From: Saksenaea vasiformis B4078
Taxonomy: Eukaryota > Mucoromycota > Mucoromycetes > Mucorales > Saksenaeaceae
Assembly (NCBI GenBank): GCA_000697055.1
Contig: JNDT01001785.1
Location: 1-31,745 of the forward strand
DNA length: 31,745 nt
Direction: 5' to 3'
A program made the translations under genes and the position numbers. The notes beneath the pieces were generated by a model that worked only from the letters and a program-made list of their open reading frames with translations, was not told the DNA's origin and did not search any database. This document shows positions 1-11,904 of this stretch, one piece after another. The stretch's first letter is position 1; every line of letters starts with the position of its first letter.

Positions 1-164
1 GCATCGTCTACATTACCACTTCTTTCCCGCCATACTTCATTCGAGATAGCTGCATATGAATGAGGCAATCCTGTCAGCTCATTCGGTTCATCATCATGAT
101 GCATGTCGACTTCAGATGAGAAAAATTCATTGATATCCATATAATCACATAAGTCAACCATCAT
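1..164 (-). CDS. Partial unknown protein, N-terminal 54 codons
   Basis: An open frame on the minus strand starts at an ATG at 162-164 (a second ATG follows at once, 159-161) and stays open to the left edge, so only the N-terminus is in the window. The visible part is acidic and rich in Asp, Glu and His, with no recognisable domain. It is divergent from ESA1 and the two share a spacer of about 196 bp. I do not recognise the family. The absence of stops over 54 codons and the ATG pair next to a plausible promoter are the only support. Confidence 0.5.
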   Translation of the reverse strand, partial: MMVDLCDYMDINEFFSSEVDMHHDDEPNELTGLPHSYAAISNEVWRERSGNVDD

Positions 165-1872
<1,708 letters not shown>

Positions 1873-2010
1873 AACTCTTCCGCCCTACCCATTCCCCTTC
1901 CTGGATAAACGCACTGCATATAGCTTATGATTTTCTTCAGCACAGTCCTTTTCTTTTTCTTTTATAAACTACTTGTAAATACATCAACGGCTTTGAGCAT
2001 AGCGTACATC

Positions 2011-2548
2011 TCAAATGACAGAATGAGTCTTGCCTCTATAACGCAGAAGCATCGGGCCCTCCACAAGTATGCAGGGTCCACCAACAATGGTATTGTCCAA
2101 CTTCTCCTCCCTGATATAGTCCATGACAGCTTGGTCTTCAGCACCTGGCTGAATCCAAATGTTCTGGATGTTTAAGGCCTTTGCTTGCTGAAGAACCTGC
2201 AAGGTCACCTTCGGAGGAGTAATGATAGAGAGACCGGTTTGTGCAGCATTCGCTAGCTGATTAATCGAAGTAATAGTAGGAATTGACTCAATTTCCACCT
2301 CTTTCTATAATAATAATGACCAGTGTGAGCGCATATAAACTCTGAGAAAGATTATTTACCGGGTTCACAGGAATAACAGGCAGGTTCCGTTCTTGATACC
2401 TTGTATTTTTATGAAATGAGGAATGAGTACAGAAAAGGGGCTCGGCTCATTACCATCGCAAGACACGATTACCAAACTTCGATCGTGCAGGACTTGCACC
2501 AACTACAGCAAACTGAGAACAATTGATGAATCGTTGGGTTGGATGCAT
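2011..2548 (-). CDS. CoA-binding Rossmann-fold protein (YccU/CoA_binding_2 family)
   Basis: Three exons, 2548-2454, 2399-2360 and 2304-2011, encode 142 aa. The phases close exactly, and both introns are GT-AG and about 55 nt or shorter. The start was chosen at 2548 because the exon then reads MHPTQRFIN into the typical AVVGAS nucleotide-binding loop. The usual family blocks follow in order: SKFGNRVLRWYQ, LPVIPVNP, LSIITPPKVTLQVLQQA, IWIQPGAED and a final GGPCILVEGP. Length and motif order match small bacterial and fungal CoA-binding proteins related to the N-terminal half of succinyl-CoA ligase alpha. No enzymatic activity is firmly established for the family. An in-frame ATG further upstream would run through unrelated sequence, so I rejected it. 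Confidence 0.85.
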
Positions 2549-3019
2549 CGTGAGAAGAACAAGTGTCCACGGTATTTTGTTGGTAAAGTGTGGCTATCTG
2601 GTGCAGCCCTGCAAATGTTCAAACACCGACAGATGGACTTGTCTCTTTCAGGTCGGATCTGAGGAGCTTGAATACGTGACATTTTAAACATACCAGTCTT
2701 CCCATCGCGCCCAGTTGCAGGTCCCATCGCATCCATCCCAACAGTCTAGTATACACGGGAACCCTTCTCCAGGCCACTGACAACTTCTATGCCGCTGAAA
2801 TCTCCGCTGGTAATATCGACGGCAGCGCCGACAGCTTTATAAGGAAAAGGTATATCATGACGAAAAACGCCATCATTTCCTATTCTGACGCTAAACCGTT
2901 GTATACAGAATATTGTATTTCTTCCAACGCGTTGCAATAACCGAACTTTCTGCATTTTGGCGCAAACTGTCACGAGAACATACTTTTTTTTTTTATTCAT
3001 GTATTGTTCTTCTTTTTCT
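2549..3019 (-). other. Intergenic stretch with a doubtful small reading frame
   Basis: This stretch lies between two minus-strand genes. A minus-strand frame from about 2999 down to a TAG at 2746-2748 begins with a basic, Arg-rich leader and continues with IGNDGVFRHDIPFPYKAVG. The same frame stays open for another 77 codons after the TAG. It could be a small mitochondrial-leader protein with an unplaced intron, or chance. I do not recognise it and give no gene call. The rest is probably the 3' UTR of the WD40 gene and the promoter of the CoA-binding gene. Confidence 0.3.
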
Positions 3020-4636
3020 TTACTCTGCTTTCTTCCAGTTAGCCCATTCTTGTAAAGTTGCATCATCAACATAATCGTATCGCCAAATAAAACCATCTTC
3101 ACCAGCACAGACAACTTGACTATGTTGGATGATAAGCGAAAAGCTTAAGGACATTTTGAAAATAACCTACCGACAATCTCGTGAAAACGCACAGCATCGC
3201 ACAGATTTGGTGGATCGTCGATGCGCTAGTTCAGACACCATCTTCCCAGTCTCAAGGTTGTAAATGTAGACGCTGCCCTGACTGGTACCGACACAGAAAA
3301 ATCTTTCATCCAAGCTGCAAAGCAAGTCAGATGGTCATTGAATCCAGTTACTCATTACATACCTCACGTCAAACCGTGAAGAGTTTTCGCCTGTCCGTAT
3401 TCGGAATGAACGGATGCTCTTTTCTTCGTCGCCATCCCAATATTCCATACGTCCATTAATTGATTTGGATAAGATCTTGCCGTTAGCATATCGAATGCAA
3501 TCTATATTCAATCGTAAGCTCGCATCCCATATACGTCGATAGTGGACTCACCTATGTAGGAATCGCCATGCATCTTTCTTAATAATCGGGAATGGCGCTT
3601 CTCAACGACTGTGGGCTCATCATCGGAAGCTGAATGTACGGGAATAGCCCATTCCCGAAATTCACCTCTTGCACCCCCCGAGATAAACTTGGTACCGGAT
3701 GGATGGAAACACTACCATCTGTTAATATAAAAGTTACCATTATCCATCAGGCTTTTCTACATACTGCGACCGTGGCATCTGCTTCAAAGATGACAACGCA
3801 TTTTCTAGCCTCAATATCCCATAAGCGAGTGGTGCCATCTCTAGAGGTTGACAAGATATACTTGTCGTTATGAGGATGTCCTTGCAGATCATGAATCGGT
3901 CCTTCAATAAAGTGCGTTAATTAGATTCTACAGCAACGTTTGTTTTACATACTGGTATGCCCATGAAGAGTGTCGACCTCTTGGGAATTTGCTAAACTCA
4001 TCACATGTATCAGACCATCAGCTCCAGCTGCAGCAAGCCATGCATCGCCTTCTTTGTACAGCCAACAGAAAGTTCTCAAGTCCTACGAGCATTTTTTTAG
4101 ATAGGATGCACTGGTAGAATGAAACAGTCTTACCCTTCTGGTAGAATCCTCCTCGCCTTCTTCCGTTTGTAACGTGGCCAAGTCAAAATTGGACATGATA
4201 TCTAAATGGTCGCCGCAATGTTCATTGTCATATACATTGATCTGTTTTCAAAGAAAAAAGCAGCTCAGCATATGAATTCTTGATCGCTGTTGCTTACTTG
4301 ACATCCGCCTGCTGTGGCTAGAATATTGCTCGTGTCCGTTTGATCGCGCTGCACCGCACCTCGCTTGTCAAACGTTTTGTTCAGATCAATGCCCACTGGG
4401 GCAGAAAAATTTTTGCTGTTGAAGAAAAAGGAAAGCTGATTGATGTCACTGCCGTGATTCTCCTTTACAATTCTTCTCAATCGCATGTTCGCAAAAACGC
4501 GTTCCTGGCGTTGATCTCGAGTTAGTTCGTGAGTTTCTGCAGGAACTTTCTTGGAATCTTCGGTCTTAATCGTTTTAGCATTTTCTCTGCCGTCAGGCGC
4601 GCTGTCGGATAATCTTCGTTTCTGTGTGGTAATCAT
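3020..4636 (-). CDS. WD40 beta-propeller protein, EED/ESC-like (Polycomb PRC2 type)
   Basis: Eight exons (4636-4298, 4241-4134, 4082-3953, 3901-3765, 3711-3552, 3501-3363, 3314-3171, 3119-3020) give 418 aa. All introns are GT-AG and the phases close. The N-terminal ~65 residues are basic and disordered. A seven-bladed propeller follows, with repeat cores such as GDAWLAAAGADGLIHVMS, YILSTSRDGTTRLWDIE, ISGGARGEFREWAI and QVVCAGEDGFIWRYD. The segment DSYIDCIRYANGKILSKS closely resembles the corresponding blade of EED, and the length is close to EED (about 440 aa). EED binds trimethyl-lysine on histone H3 and activates the EZH2 methyltransferase in PRC2. LRWD1-type propellers are the main alternative. 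An upstream in-frame ATG at 4810 would add 58 residues; I prefer 4636 because the leader there looks like a nuclear N-terminus. Confidence 0.65.
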
Positions 4637-5170
4637 GGCACAAGGTGAAAGAGATCTGCTTGCGAACGTGACTTCCTGCCTCAGGAACCCAATTTCCTCG
4701 GCTGACTTCCAAACAACCAGCGTGGACAAGTTACAGTCGAAAACCACGTTCATGCAGGTATCAGTCTTCCTACCGATACGAACGATCTGTATTTTCTCTC
4801 TATGACCCAATATATCTCAAGCTCGCAACATAATAAACAATTGTCATCTGGGCATGCATTTATCTCATTCTTTAGACGAGAATAAATAGCGGTAAACGTA
4901 TGCATATGCAATATTATTCGGACCAGTACAACAGCTGGTTATCAACTAATATTTGAACTGCGATATACAAACTAACCACCACGACAAGTTGTCTACATTT
5001 TAGATGTCTCCGGATGTCTTCACGGAAATATTTTGCGGACTTTCCCTCCTTAATGATCATAGACTTCTAGTATGCAGTGCTGTAGAGCAAAGCTCTATCC
5101 TAATTTTTTCCCTTGAGAACGTATAGAAAGCAACTCTCGATGGATAGCTCCATAGTTCTATCATTAATTA
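4637..5170. other. Intergenic stretch, no gene seen
   Basis: This is the spacer between the start of the WD40 gene and the stop of the coiled-coil gene, both on the minus strand. The 4637-4810 part could be a 5' extension of the WD40 frame. The remainder is AT-rich, has no open frame above noise and no tRNA-like B box, and presumably carries the WD40 promoter. Confidence 0.5.
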
Positions 5171-7541
5171 TTAAGGGTTGAGAGCAGACACATTTTCAAC
5201 GTAGGAATCGTCAAGGTCTCCATGCATAATCAGTTGTCTATTGCGATCGTACGATAAATGATAGAGCCACTTTAAAAATACGTTACCTTTCGTCGATAGC
5301 TTCCTGAATCAGGGCTATTTCTTTATCGCTATAGCTTAAGCGATTAAGTATTTTTACGAGGTTTTCTTTTTGGTGCTGTGCGCAAACAAGTTCACGATCT
5401 TCCACACGAGCTAGGCGGCCGCTTTAAGTTCTAAAACGAAACGTGCGCCTTGTACTTACATATGAAATCATCTATAGCTTGAACGACGGATGCTGCTGCA
5501 CTGCCATCCTTTTTACTATCTGACTGTAGTTCACTTGTCCGTAAGACATAATCACCCCATCGTGAGGCTTCGAACATTGCTGTTTAGCAGATACGAACAG
5601 TGGCTAACTCGCCTACCTAGTACTTCCGGTGTAATATCCACGGTATGATTATGATTCGACAAGCTATTCCCTTCTGCATTAACTATAGACGAAGTAAAAC
5701 AAAAAGGGGATGCGTCAGAAGACACGCCTCGTAGCGGTGCATACCTCTGGAAAGGGTTTCTGCCAACGATGAAAGGATGCGCTCGTCGGACTATTTTGAA
5801 ATTTAAAGTTCTTAGCCGGTTTCTTACTTTTCCCTGATACGTACCAGTCGACAAAATGGATTGATTATGTCATTCATTAAGGAGGTTAACGGTTCAGGCT
5901 GTGCTGCTCTATCGGAACTGAATCCAGTTCCAAGCGTCACCATCAAGCTTAAACAATAAGCCTTTACCTTATAACACAACTTAAGTGACTCCTTTCTTCA
6001 CGAATGTGCTTAACAGACATCTGGCGGATATCATTGAACTGCTCGAGAACATATTCACGCCATCGGTGACCTTCACCCTGTAATTTTTTTAATGTCGTGA
6101 GGTTTCATACATCCCATTTGGAAGTATCGACGACAAACCTCTTCACTTCTGCGTACAATTGCGTTTTTGCATCCATCATTCGCTTTCTTGAGTTGCCATA
6201 TCTGCTGCACCCTCGCAATCTAAAACATGACTAGGCTTTCAGCGCCAGATCCTGACACATAAGACAGTCATTACCACACTTTCTAGACCGTTCCTAATGC
6301 TGGTTCGTAGAGCGTGCAATTCCCGGAATTCAGCTTCCGATTGATGTAATCGCTTTGCTAAACTGTCCGCCCGCATGTTGATTGATTTAAGTTGGGTGAT
6401 AGATTGACAGTTTTCCGCTTTTGCACGAATACTATCCCTGACAAAAACAAACAAGTACAGATAAGCAAGACGATATGATGATATGTAGAAACAAATACAT
6501 TAATGCTGCTCGGACATTCATGTCATCGTACAGGTCCTCAATACGCGCTTTTACGCTTGCGTCGATATCTTTGCACATTATTTCGTATTTATGACACGTA
6601 TTTAGATATTTCTCGGCGTCTAGGTCGCGGTTTATGAACATCTTTTGAAACGATCTAACGGCAGGCCACCATCTCTCCTCTTTATCAACCGAAAGCGGTA
6701 TGATCGCTTTCCTTTGGCGTTGTTGGCTTAGCTCCATCTGCTGGGTGATCAAAGAGATCAACGCATGCACATATTCGTGAGATAATGTCGAATACAATGT
6801 CGTGTCGTCGATAGCTTGTCGTACACTCTGAAATGCTGCTGGTTTGGATAGAGTTTCCGGTTCACGATAGACTAGATTCTCAATTTTTTGACATACGAGC
6901 TCAGTTGCTATCTTGGCATTGTCGAACTGCTCCTTCGCGTCTTTTTCTGTGTCTGTCATTACTTCAGGCTCCTGCAAAGTCTGTTGAAGAAATGCTATGT
7001 AACTTTGCTGGCGTTTGATGGAGGAAATGCATTTCTGTCTACAAGCTCGTAATTTTGCAATGTGCTTTTGCTTTTTATCAACTTGTCGCTTTACATTAGC
7101 CATGCATGTTTCTATCTTTTACAAATTCCTATACGTCAGAAAGAATGGGATTAAAACATTACTTGCCTAGCTCTTTGATTTCCAGAAGAATTGATTCATT
7201 TCGGCTTTTCCAGGATTTGAAATCGTCACGGTACGAGAATTCCATTGCACACATAATAGATCCTTGCAAGATCAACAAAGGTAATAAGTCGCGCCGCTTT
7301 AAAATTACTTATTGAATGGGGCTATTTTCAGTAAATCCTGCGTCCAAGAAGAAACCAAGTTCGCGCTGAGAGATTATAAACTACTGGATTTTTCCCATGA
7401 CTTTGCGTCTATTTGAAATAATTCGGCGTTACTTCCAGATAAACTCTGCGCTTTGAAGTACGTATTTTTACGTTCATCCGATGCTGTGATTTTCGTATCA
7501 TACTCTTCCATGTTACGTTTGTGCCATTGATAGCTTTCCAT
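5171..7541 (-). CDS. Long coiled-coil protein, function unknown (possible augmin HAUS5-like)
   Basis: I assembled twelve exons: 7541-7385, 7262-7167, 7111-6499, 6437-6275, 6219-6139, 6077-5968, 5947-5841, 5759-5745, 5682-5617, 5579-5460, 5410-5287, 5237-5171. They give 572 aa with closing phases. An in-frame TAG just before the ATG at 7541 supports the start. The 7167/7111 junction uses a GC-AG intron, and the 15-nt exon 5759-5745 is optional (skipping it keeps phase). Most of the protein is predicted coiled coil, rich in Lys, Glu, Gln and Arg (for example MANVKRQVDKKQKHIAK and QHQKENLVKILNRL). It has no catalytic motif. The size and the C-terminal QKENLxxxLxRL coil recall the augmin subunit HAUS5, which recruits gamma-tubulin to spindle microtubules, but this is weak. 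The sequence is clearly coding; the function is a guess. Confidence 0.6.
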
Positions 7542-7550
7542 TATCTAAGG

Positions 7551-7850
7551 CAGAGACAGGAATTCATTGTCTCGTGCAATGACGTGTTAAAGATAGGCAT
7601 ATCAGTGATCAGATCTTTTTATTTCATGCAAAGGATGTGTGGAAGGTACGGGCTTTTCTTTATCTCGCGCAAAAGGCGCGTCGGTGATAGGGTACCATCG
7701 TGTCATGCAAAGGGGTGAATCAGTGATCGGGTTCTTTTGACTCATAAAAACGGTGTCTCAGAAACAGGATTCCGTCGTCTCATGCAAAAAGTGTGTTGAA
7801 GACAGGTTCCTTTTATCTCACACAAAAAGGATGTCTCAGATAACGGAAGG
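7551..7850. repeat. Degenerate tandem repeat, about 40-bp unit, roughly 7-8 copies
   Basis: A recurring block of the type CAGTGATAGGGTTC-N-TCTCATGCAAAA-GGTGTGT begins at about 7551, 7603, 7641, 7682, 7721, 7759, 7797 and 7837. The spacing is mostly 38-41 bp. Copies differ by several substitutions, so this is an old minisatellite. It starts only about 10 bp upstream of the coiled-coil gene's ATG and so occupies its promoter or 5' leader. The phrase TCATGCAAA recurs in most copies. Confidence 0.75.
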
Positions 7851-9111
7851 TGATGCATATTTAAAGCGAGCACTTCTTTTTCCTTTTTTTTTCCTTCTTC
7901 TTTGGCTCTGTTGGTACAAACATCCCCGGTACGGATGTCAACTTTTTATTACATATCCAGGATCACTCATTTCTTTGTATGCCGTTTAGGCTGCATGACC
8001 GCTGTCCCGAACCGTCTTGGCCGTGTTGGTGCTTTATGCCCACACTCAAAGTACGTAAATGTTGTCACACACACACACTCAGTATCGTTCATCTTCCGCG
8101 ATAGATTGCCAGACGATGTATCGCTTCAAGTCCTCTGCACGCTGTCTACAATGGCCGCTCCTAAGCCATCGGGTCACCCCCAAACTCTCGCCGCCCCCAC
8201 CGCTCCAGGTGCGGGGCTCTGGCCTCCGTCGATGGGCGGAAATACCCTTCGGGGGTAAGTGAAAGACATCAAAGCATCTTTCATTTACTAACCATGAATT
8301 ATTTTTTATGCTGCCGGAATAAATTTTGCGTCCGCTGAAGACCAAGTTCATGTAAGCTGATTAATCTTCAGACGAAAAATTGATGTACTGATGGCCGCAT
8401 ATTCGATTCTTCTTTAGCGCAAACTTGGCTCTTCAGAGACGCAAGGTTTATTTAGTGTAGCGTAAAAAGTGATTCAATAAACAGTATGCATAGTCAACTT
8501 ATCATTTATGAGAATAAGTGTAACTTACTTACGTCAAATACATTGGATCATACTTTGCTATCTCGTTTACAGCCTTCAGGTGCTTCCTTTCTTGCCAACT
8601 CTTGCACTTTACGCCATTGGCAGATCATAGTGTAGGTCCATTGGCTCAGGAGAGGGATGTAGTTATAACAAGAAGCATCAAGGGATTTCCTTGCGACATC
8701 TTTTTTCTCAGCAAACGACATCTGGTTCCGAAGTGGAGCGACGTCTATCTCTGCATTTTACATAATACTAAATGTTATTTATCTACCACCTATTTATTGA
8801 ACATGGTGACAGCGGCGCGTTTTCAAGACCTTGCAGTGGCATATTATAGCTCAGAACGATCGCTACTGCCTCTGGATGGTGCAGTAATGCTTATCTCTTC
8901 CGAATCATAACATACAACATTTCCATTATGAAAAGTAAAAGAAAAGCTCAGAATTTCTCATGATTTGATGTATGTAATTGACAATGCTGTGACCCAAGGA
9001 GGTGTGTTTTGAGGCAGTAAGGTAATCTTAGAGGTTGCTAGTTTCTCTGCGGATACTATTCCAAGTCCTCTATGTATGCGAAGCGTTCTATCCTGTTCTA
9101 TGTATTCTTTC
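7851..9111. other. Gene-poor stretch
   Basis: I see no convincing gene here. The stretch contains a pyrimidine-rich tract near 7880, a short CA microsatellite at about 8068-8081 and a locally GC-rich segment at about 8150-8260. A 102-codon plus-strand frame (8602-8910) has no recognisable motif. A minus-strand run of about 26 codons around 8530-8610 reads like a lone exon (WQERKHLKAVNEIAKYDPMY) but cannot be linked to anything. The last part is the 3' flank of the phosducin-like gene. Confidence 0.4.
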
Positions 9112-10032
9112 TCAGTAATATCCTCGATCATCTTCCGAGTCTTCCTCATCGCTACTGAGCGCTGCAGTTGCTTTGGAGCTGTAAATAGAACGTTTTGGTT
9201 TCTCTGCAGCTTCTTCATCGGCCACCTTTTCCGGTGGGACAGCTCCATATTCAGCCAGCCGAGCACGAAGACCTACGATCATTTAAAGTTACCACTCACC
9301 GTTACTTCATTCAAAATACTTACTTTTCACGGTCATATGCATGCCATTAAACTGTATGGCGCCTACCAAATTCGCTTTTATGTCACCTTCCCCGTAAATC
9401 AGAAGGGTTGGAACATTGCGATCAGGATAGTTTGGAATACACTGATCAGCAACAATTTTCAAAAACTTCGTGCTTTTGAACTGCTGTGCAAGTTCACTCA
9501 GATATCGATTCATCAACTTGCACACGGGGATACTGACGGAAATCAGTAACTGAAATTCACAGAAAGGTTGAACTTACTAGTCTTGATAAAGGTGGACAAC
9601 GACGTAGCACTCCTTACTCGCCTCGGTGACTTCTTTAACAAAGTCAGGTTTTGAGATCTGCACAAGGTCTCCGTATTTTTCCTTTGCAGATGCGGATTTC
9701 ATCTCCTCCAAGCGCTTTTGTCTGTCGATCGCTCATTAGCATCGTCCACGCAGGAACATCACTATATAACCTGTATTCTAGAAGGATACGATCGTCTTCT
9801 AAATCTTCCAATTCATCGAGTTCATCCAGATCCTTGTTGTCCAAGCTCTCCTTCTCCTGCCTTCGCGCCAACAATGCCTCGGTGAACATGTCATCTATTT
9901 CATCTTTCGTTTTTTCATCTCTAGGGGGGAGAATTCCACGCGCACGCAGGATATCGTTCCTGTACGTAGTTACTACTTGATTATGTGAAAAAAATGGATT
10001 TACCACTCGGTGTCAGCATTGGGATCATCCAT
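9112..10032 (-). CDS. PLP2: Phosducin-like protein (PDCL3/Plp2 family)
   Basis: Five exons, 10032-10004, 9959-9771, 9721-9578, 9532-9324 and 9272-9112, encode 243 aa, about the length of human PDCL3. The protein opens with MDDPNADTEWNDILR and ILPPRDEK, the family signature. An acidic helix (about 50-70) follows, then a thioredoxin-like domain with VVVHLYQDYIPVCKLMNRYL, CIPNYPDRNVPTLLIYGEGD and GAIQFNGMHM. It ends with an acidic Ser/Asp/Glu tail. Members are cytosolic co-chaperones that assist the CCT/TRiC chaperonin in folding actin, tubulin and cell-cycle proteins; the yeast homologue is essential. The N-terminal exon is only 29 nt. It is divergent from the allantoicase fusion gene. Confidence 0.95.
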
Positions 10033-10200
10033 ATTTAGGGCTGTGTGGAGAAAAGAAAGGAGAAAGGTATAACGCTGACAGAAGCCCGACAGGTATAACT
10101 GGCGCTTTATTGGCCCAGCTGTCCGTGACTGTACCTAGGTTATATTTAAAGCACTTGTGGTTGGATTCATTTGGACAATCCTTTCCTTGAAAAGACAGCC
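10033..10200. promoter_or_regulatory. Divergent promoter between PLP2 and the allantoicase fusion
   Basis: This spacer of 168 bp separates two start codons. It holds an inverted CCAAT box (ATTGG, 10109-10113) and a TATA-like TATATTTAAA at 10141-10150, about 50 nt before the allantoicase ATG. I see no clear pair of GATA-factor sites, although allantoin genes are nitrogen-regulated through GATA factors in other fungi. Confidence 0.45.
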
Positions 10201-11904
10201 ATGACGCACAAACGTATCAGTCATAAAGAATTTTTACAATCTGAAATCTCTCAGTACATTAGTAATATTATCTAGCGTTGTTTATTATAGCTTTTATTGA
10301 CACTTGTTAAGATCTGGCTAGCAAATCCTTTGGTAGCTCCGTAGTTGCTGCAAGCGCTGAACACCTTCCTGATGCAAGCATGATTATAAATCCTGCAGTA
10401 CCAAATCAATCTCAGGGTAGGTGAATTAATACAGGTCATCCGTTTGATAACATTTATGACTCAGATACCAGTGGCTGCATAGATGGATGGCAGAGCAAGT
10501 GTAACACTGATAATGACTGGCAAGTCTCTCCATTGAATCACCATTCCTCTAACTCAAACGCATTATAGGTGCATAATCAAGCTAGGGCTTTCTGGACATA
10601 TTTCCTGCCTCGATATCGATTCTTCTTGCTTTACATGTGATCAAGCATTTGCTGTATCAGTTGAAGCAGCATTTTGCCCTGACGGCACTTTTTCAACAAA
10701 AAGTTTCGAGTGGACTGAAATAATGCCTAAAACGGATATTGTTTCCAATGACCACAACATATTTGTCCTACCAATAACCGCACGCTTCTATACGCATCTT
10801 CGTATTAACCGTTTTCATTACGGTGGAATTGCTCGTCTTCGTGTTTACAGCGCCATCGACCCGGTTTGGCCCAAAGATACCACGTAAGTTGTCCGAATGA
10901 TATTTGCAAGGACCTTATGTTGAACTGCTAGGACCATCGTCGATATCGCATCAGCCAACAACGGTAGCCAAGTGGTATATACAAAGGCCCAGTGCTCCGA
11001 ATCGGAGTTTAATTCTACAGATCAACAGAATTCGCATCCATGCACTATGAACAAAGCCGAATGCGTTGTACTTCGACTGGAATGCCAAAGCTATATACTT
11101 CATGCTGAGATTGATGGATCAGATCTAAAAGAGAATTCTTCAACAAGTATCGTGATAGAAGCCATCAATTCTGAGAAAGAGGTTCCTGAGTTATCTGCAC
11201 CATGGACGCCACTTCTTCATTGCGATCATGTCAAAGCGGATTATGTATCGCGCTTTGATACGATGTTTGAAGACAAGATATTTACCCATATTAAACTCGC
11301 TGTGAATCCAGCCAATGTTTTCCCACGCGTTCGATTATGGGGCGTTCGCAGTGATACCAATGTTTCCAAGACGAACATAATTGCCGAAACGCTGACATGC
11401 GAAAATTTTGCCCCCTACGGTGATGTGATTGAGGCAACCTCTGGTAAAGTGACAGGTGCGAACCAAGGCACGGCAAAAAAATATCATCATGTGGCCAAAA
11501 TCACAAATCTATTCCCAAATAACAACGGAAGTTCGAACATGTGCGTCTTCCGATGCAGCCCTACTGCTGAGATACCATTTGTGGTTAAGCTGTTGGAAAG
11601 GCATCCATACTCAAGCCAATTTTTTGTTCCGATGACGGATGAACATACAAGAGGCTATCTTGTGATTGTGGCACTTAATGGACCAAATGATAAGCCCGAT
11701 ATGACGACAATCAAGGCATTTGTGGCCACCTCCAAGCAAGGCATCAACTATCGTGAAGGTATCTGGCACCACCCTATGGTGGCTTTGGAACACGAAACGG
11801 ATTTTGCAGTCCTTGTGCATGAAAGCGGGCTACCAGAAGACGACTGTAACGAGGTGGAAGTATCAAAAGTAGTCGTCAAAGTTCCCAGTTATCGAGCTTC
11901 TTAG
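10201..11904 (+). CDS. DAL2-DAL3: Bifunctional allantoicase / ureidoglycolate lyase fusion
   Basis: Five exons (10201-10261, 10312-10416, 10465-10519, 10569-10883, 10932-11904) encode 502 aa with closing phases. The 10519/10569 junction uses a GC-AG intron, because using the nearby GT leads to a stop. Residues about 18-320 carry two allantoicase repeats: IDGWQSK near NDWCIIKLGLSGHI and HYGGIARLRVYSAI in the first, VVLRLECQSYILHAEIDG and PRVRLWGV in the second. From about residue 330 to the end is a ureidoglycolate lyase (AllA/Dal3) domain, with CENFAPYGDVIEA, HPYSSQFFVPM and GIWHHPMVALE. Allantoicase splits allantoate into urea and ureidoglycolate; the lyase then yields glyoxylate and urea. 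Joining them in one chain would couple consecutive steps of purine-nitrogen use. Similar fusions are known in Cryptococcus. Confidence 0.92.

Noticed and set aside
4551..4805. 84-codon plus-strand frame opposite the WD40 gene's first exon
   Set aside because: It is antisense to a supported exon and shows no domain or splice partner.
8068..8081. CA microsatellite as a functional site
   Set aside because: It is only about six CA units; such tracts are common and carry no further signal here.
8602..8910. 102-codon plus-strand frame in a gene-poor stretch
   Set aside because: It has no known motif, no neighbours that splice to it and no promoter-like signal; kept only as a note.
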